NCBI GenBank assembly: GCA_044238435.1
Contig: JBIIDH010000089.1
Span: 1 to 15,373 of the forward strand
Direction of reading: 5' to 3'
Source of the DNA: VFMC01 sp044238435
GTDB taxonomy: Bacteria > Actinomycetota > Acidimicrobiia > Acidimicrobiales > Ilumatobacteraceae
Length of the DNA stretch: 15,373 nt
Shown: in pieces, positions 14,344 through 15,373 of the stretch
Numbering within the stretch: the first letter of the stretch is position 1
How the letters are laid out: each line of letters opens with the position of its first letter
Notes under the pieces: generated by a model
Database searches by the model: none
The model's input: the letters and a program-made list of their open reading frames with translations, nothing else
Told to the model about the DNA's origin: nothing
Translations under genes and position numbers: made by a program

Positions 14344-14625
14344 TCAGCGCGGCAACAGCCGGCCCACGACGGAACGCAGCTTGCGGTAGACACGTCGAGC
14401 CAGCGAGGGAGCCGCCGCGGCGTCGAGTCGCCGGCGCAACGAGTCGCGCTCGATGGCTACCTGGGTGACCCGGTTGGCCAGTTCGGTGTTGCGAATGCGC
14501 AACGCGGCCACCTCTGCCTCGCGTTCGGCGAGTTGGGCACGCGCTTCGGTCAGTTCGGCATCGAGGCCAACCACGGCATCGCGCTCTGCCCAGCGGGCAA
14601 GACGCTGTTCAGGCGCGTCGGTCAC
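14344..14625 (-). CDS. Small coiled-coil protein with basic C-terminal tail, 93 residues
   Basis: Function unknown. Residues about 14-68 form one long heptad-rich helix (LDAELTEARAQLAEREAEVA, then ALRIRNTELANRV and DSLRRRLD). After AAAAPS comes a basic tail, SLARRVYRKLRSVVGRLLPR, whose LARRVYRKLR resembles LPRRIYTSVR of the 99-residue protein in the other operon. There is no signal peptide. The start is GTG at 14625, overlapping the previous stop as GTGA; the next GT2 start lies 7 nt beyond its own stop. It could anchor or order glycosyltransferases at the membrane through the basic tail, by inference only. Confidence 0.78.
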   Translation of the reverse strand: MTDAPEQRLARWAERDAVVGLDAELTEARAQLAEREAEVAALRIRNTELANRVTQVAIERDSLRRRLDAAAAPSLARRVYRKLRSVVGRLLPR

Positions 14626-14867
14626 GGGTTCACTCGTGCGTTCAACGCTGTCACGCGAGCCGTCAGATCGTCGGTGGCGGCCGCCACCTGATGACGCAGC
14701 GCCTCAACATCGTCGCCTCGGCGCGCCTCGATCTGTGCCACGGCGGTCTGCAACTCGCTGGTCTTGCGCTGCAGGTCGCGAAGATCGGCGGCCAGCGCGT
14801 CGAGCGCGGCTGCGGTGGTCGCCCTGCCCCGCAGCAGCCACGACAGTTGTGCGCGAACACCCGACAT
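14622..14867 (-). CDS. Small coiled-coil protein, 81 residues
   Basis: Function unknown. It starts MSGVRAQLSWLLRGR, a short basic/hydrophobic amphipathic start, followed by an almost unbroken heptad helix (about 19-78) with DALAADLRDLQRKTSELQTA and LRHQVAAATDDLTARVTAL. Here the basic end is at the N-terminus, the reverse of the 93- and 99-residue proteins. I chose the ATG at 14867; the frame is open further upstream but that part is Arg/Pro/Gly-rich shadow inside the GT4 gene. TACCGT lies 7 nt upstream of this ATG, a possible internal leaderless promoter 20 nt after the GT4 stop. Its stop overlaps the next start (GTGA). Confidence 0.75.
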   Translation of the reverse strand: MSGVRAQLSWLLRGRATTAAALDALAADLRDLQRKTSELQTAVAQIEARRGDDVEALRHQVAAATDDLTARVTALNARVNP

Positions 14868-14874
14868 CGAAGTC

Positions 14875-14880
14875 ACGGTA
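14875..14880 (-). promoter_or_regulatory. Candidate leaderless -10 element (TACCGT) for the 81-residue coiled-coil gene
   Basis: TACCGT on the minus strand with 7 nt to the ATG at 14867, in the 20-nt gap after the GT4 stop. It would give the coiled-coil/GT2 part of the operon its own transcript. Confidence 0.5.
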
Positions 14881-14887
14881 GCAGCCG

Positions 14888-15373
14888 TCAGCGCGTGGGG
14901 GCAGATGGGTCGATGCCGAGCAGCGCGGCGATGTGGCGGCCGGTGTCGGCGAGCGATGGCTGCGCCAGCATGCGGTTCCGCCCCGCCTCGCGCAGGCGAT
15001 CGGCGAACGCTCGATCGGTTGCTACGCGGCGCATCGCCGCTGCCGCCTGATCGAGATCGGGGTCGGCCCAACGGGCCTCGGGCGGGTACACGCCCTCTCC
15101 ACCGCGCACCGGAACCTGGTCGGCATCGATCAGCACAGCGCAGTCGTCGTCCATCAGATCGAGGTTGCCGCTGTAGCGGGTGGCGATCACCGGTGTGCCC
15201 AGCCACATCGCTTCGGCGAGGTGCAGACCCAGCCCTTCACTCCGGTGCAAACTCACGAGGCAGTCGACCGCTTGGAGGAAGGCCATCTGATCGCTGCGGC
15301 TCAGGTGCTCGTCCCACAGCACGATGTCGCTGCGGTCGCCCGCAGCGAGTCGCACTCGCTCGTGCTGCGGCCA
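14888..15373 (-). CDS. GT4 (group 1) glycosyltransferase, C-terminal part (5' end outside window)
   Basis: The last 161 residues of a GT-B-fold transferase; the frame is open to the right edge with no need for the GTG at 15355, so the start lies beyond the window. The visible part is the donor-binding Rossmann domain: VLWDEHLSRSDQMAFLQAVD, then SLHRSEGLGLHLAEAMWLGT with the EX7E pair typical of GT4, PVIATRYSGNLDLMDD, and a C-terminal helix with AFADRLREAGR. Full enzymes are usually 350-420 residues, so over half is missing. Sugar and linkage cannot be told. It is the first visible gene of the operon that continues into the coiled-coil and GT2 genes. Confidence 0.88.
   Translation of the reverse strand, partial: WPQHERVRLAAGDRSDIVLWDEHLSRSDQMAFLQAVDCLVSLHRSEGLGLHLAEAMWLGTPVIATRYSGNLDLMDDDCAVLIDADQVPVRGGEGVYPPEARWADPDLDQAAAAMRRVATDRAFADRLREAGRNRMLAQPSLADTGRHIAALLGIDPSAPTR

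Overview
This is a GC-rich window (about 70% by eye, not counted) with tightly packed genes. It most resembles a deep-branching actinobacterium, probably class Acidimicrobiia (Ilumatobacter-like). The pointers are a homodimeric-type pyruvate dehydrogenase E1, an actinobacterial HhH-GPD repair protein, secreted proteins built from the roughly 120-residue 'PLxPxRLxDTR' module common in that class, and start codons sitting 6-8 nt after a TANNNT -10 element, the actinobacterial leaderless arrangement. The taxon is an inference. I saw no tRNA, rRNA, CRISPR array, insertion sequence or phage gene.

Layout. (1) 1-1751, plus: 3' part of aceE, central metabolism. (2) 1786-3906, minus: secreted CAP-domain protein with three repeat modules, convergent with aceE. 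(3) 4069-4947, minus: a WbbL-like family 2 glycosyltransferase, divergent by 22 bp from a HhH-GPD repair protein (4970-5557, plus), which is followed by a DUF2142 multi-spanning membrane protein (5598-7085, plus). (4) A leftward overlapping operon read from 12021 to 7073: a two-domain glycosyltransferase, two very small coiled-coil proteins, then a large Sec-exported protein with three more repeat modules. (5) 12060-13544, plus: a tandem-domain GT2 whose second domain has lost its catalytic residues. (6) A second leftward operon read from the right edge to 13557: a GT4 C-terminus (cut by the window edge), two more small coiled-coil proteins, then a stand-alone GT2.

Taken together, 4069-15373 looks like part of a cell-surface glycan or glycoprotein locus. 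It has at least five glycosyltransferases, a GT-C-like membrane protein, and a secreted protein translationally linked to the glycosyltransferase operon. The most unusual points are: four tiny coiled-coil proteins interleaved with glycosyltransferases, two of which share a basic C-terminal LxRR[VI]Y motif; a set of apparent leaderless promoters, including two overlapping divergent -10 elements in a 22-bp gap; and cysteine pairs that are present in every repeat of one secreted protein and absent from every repeat of the other.

No stretch over 300 bases lacks a gene. The longest gap is 3907-4068 (162 bp).
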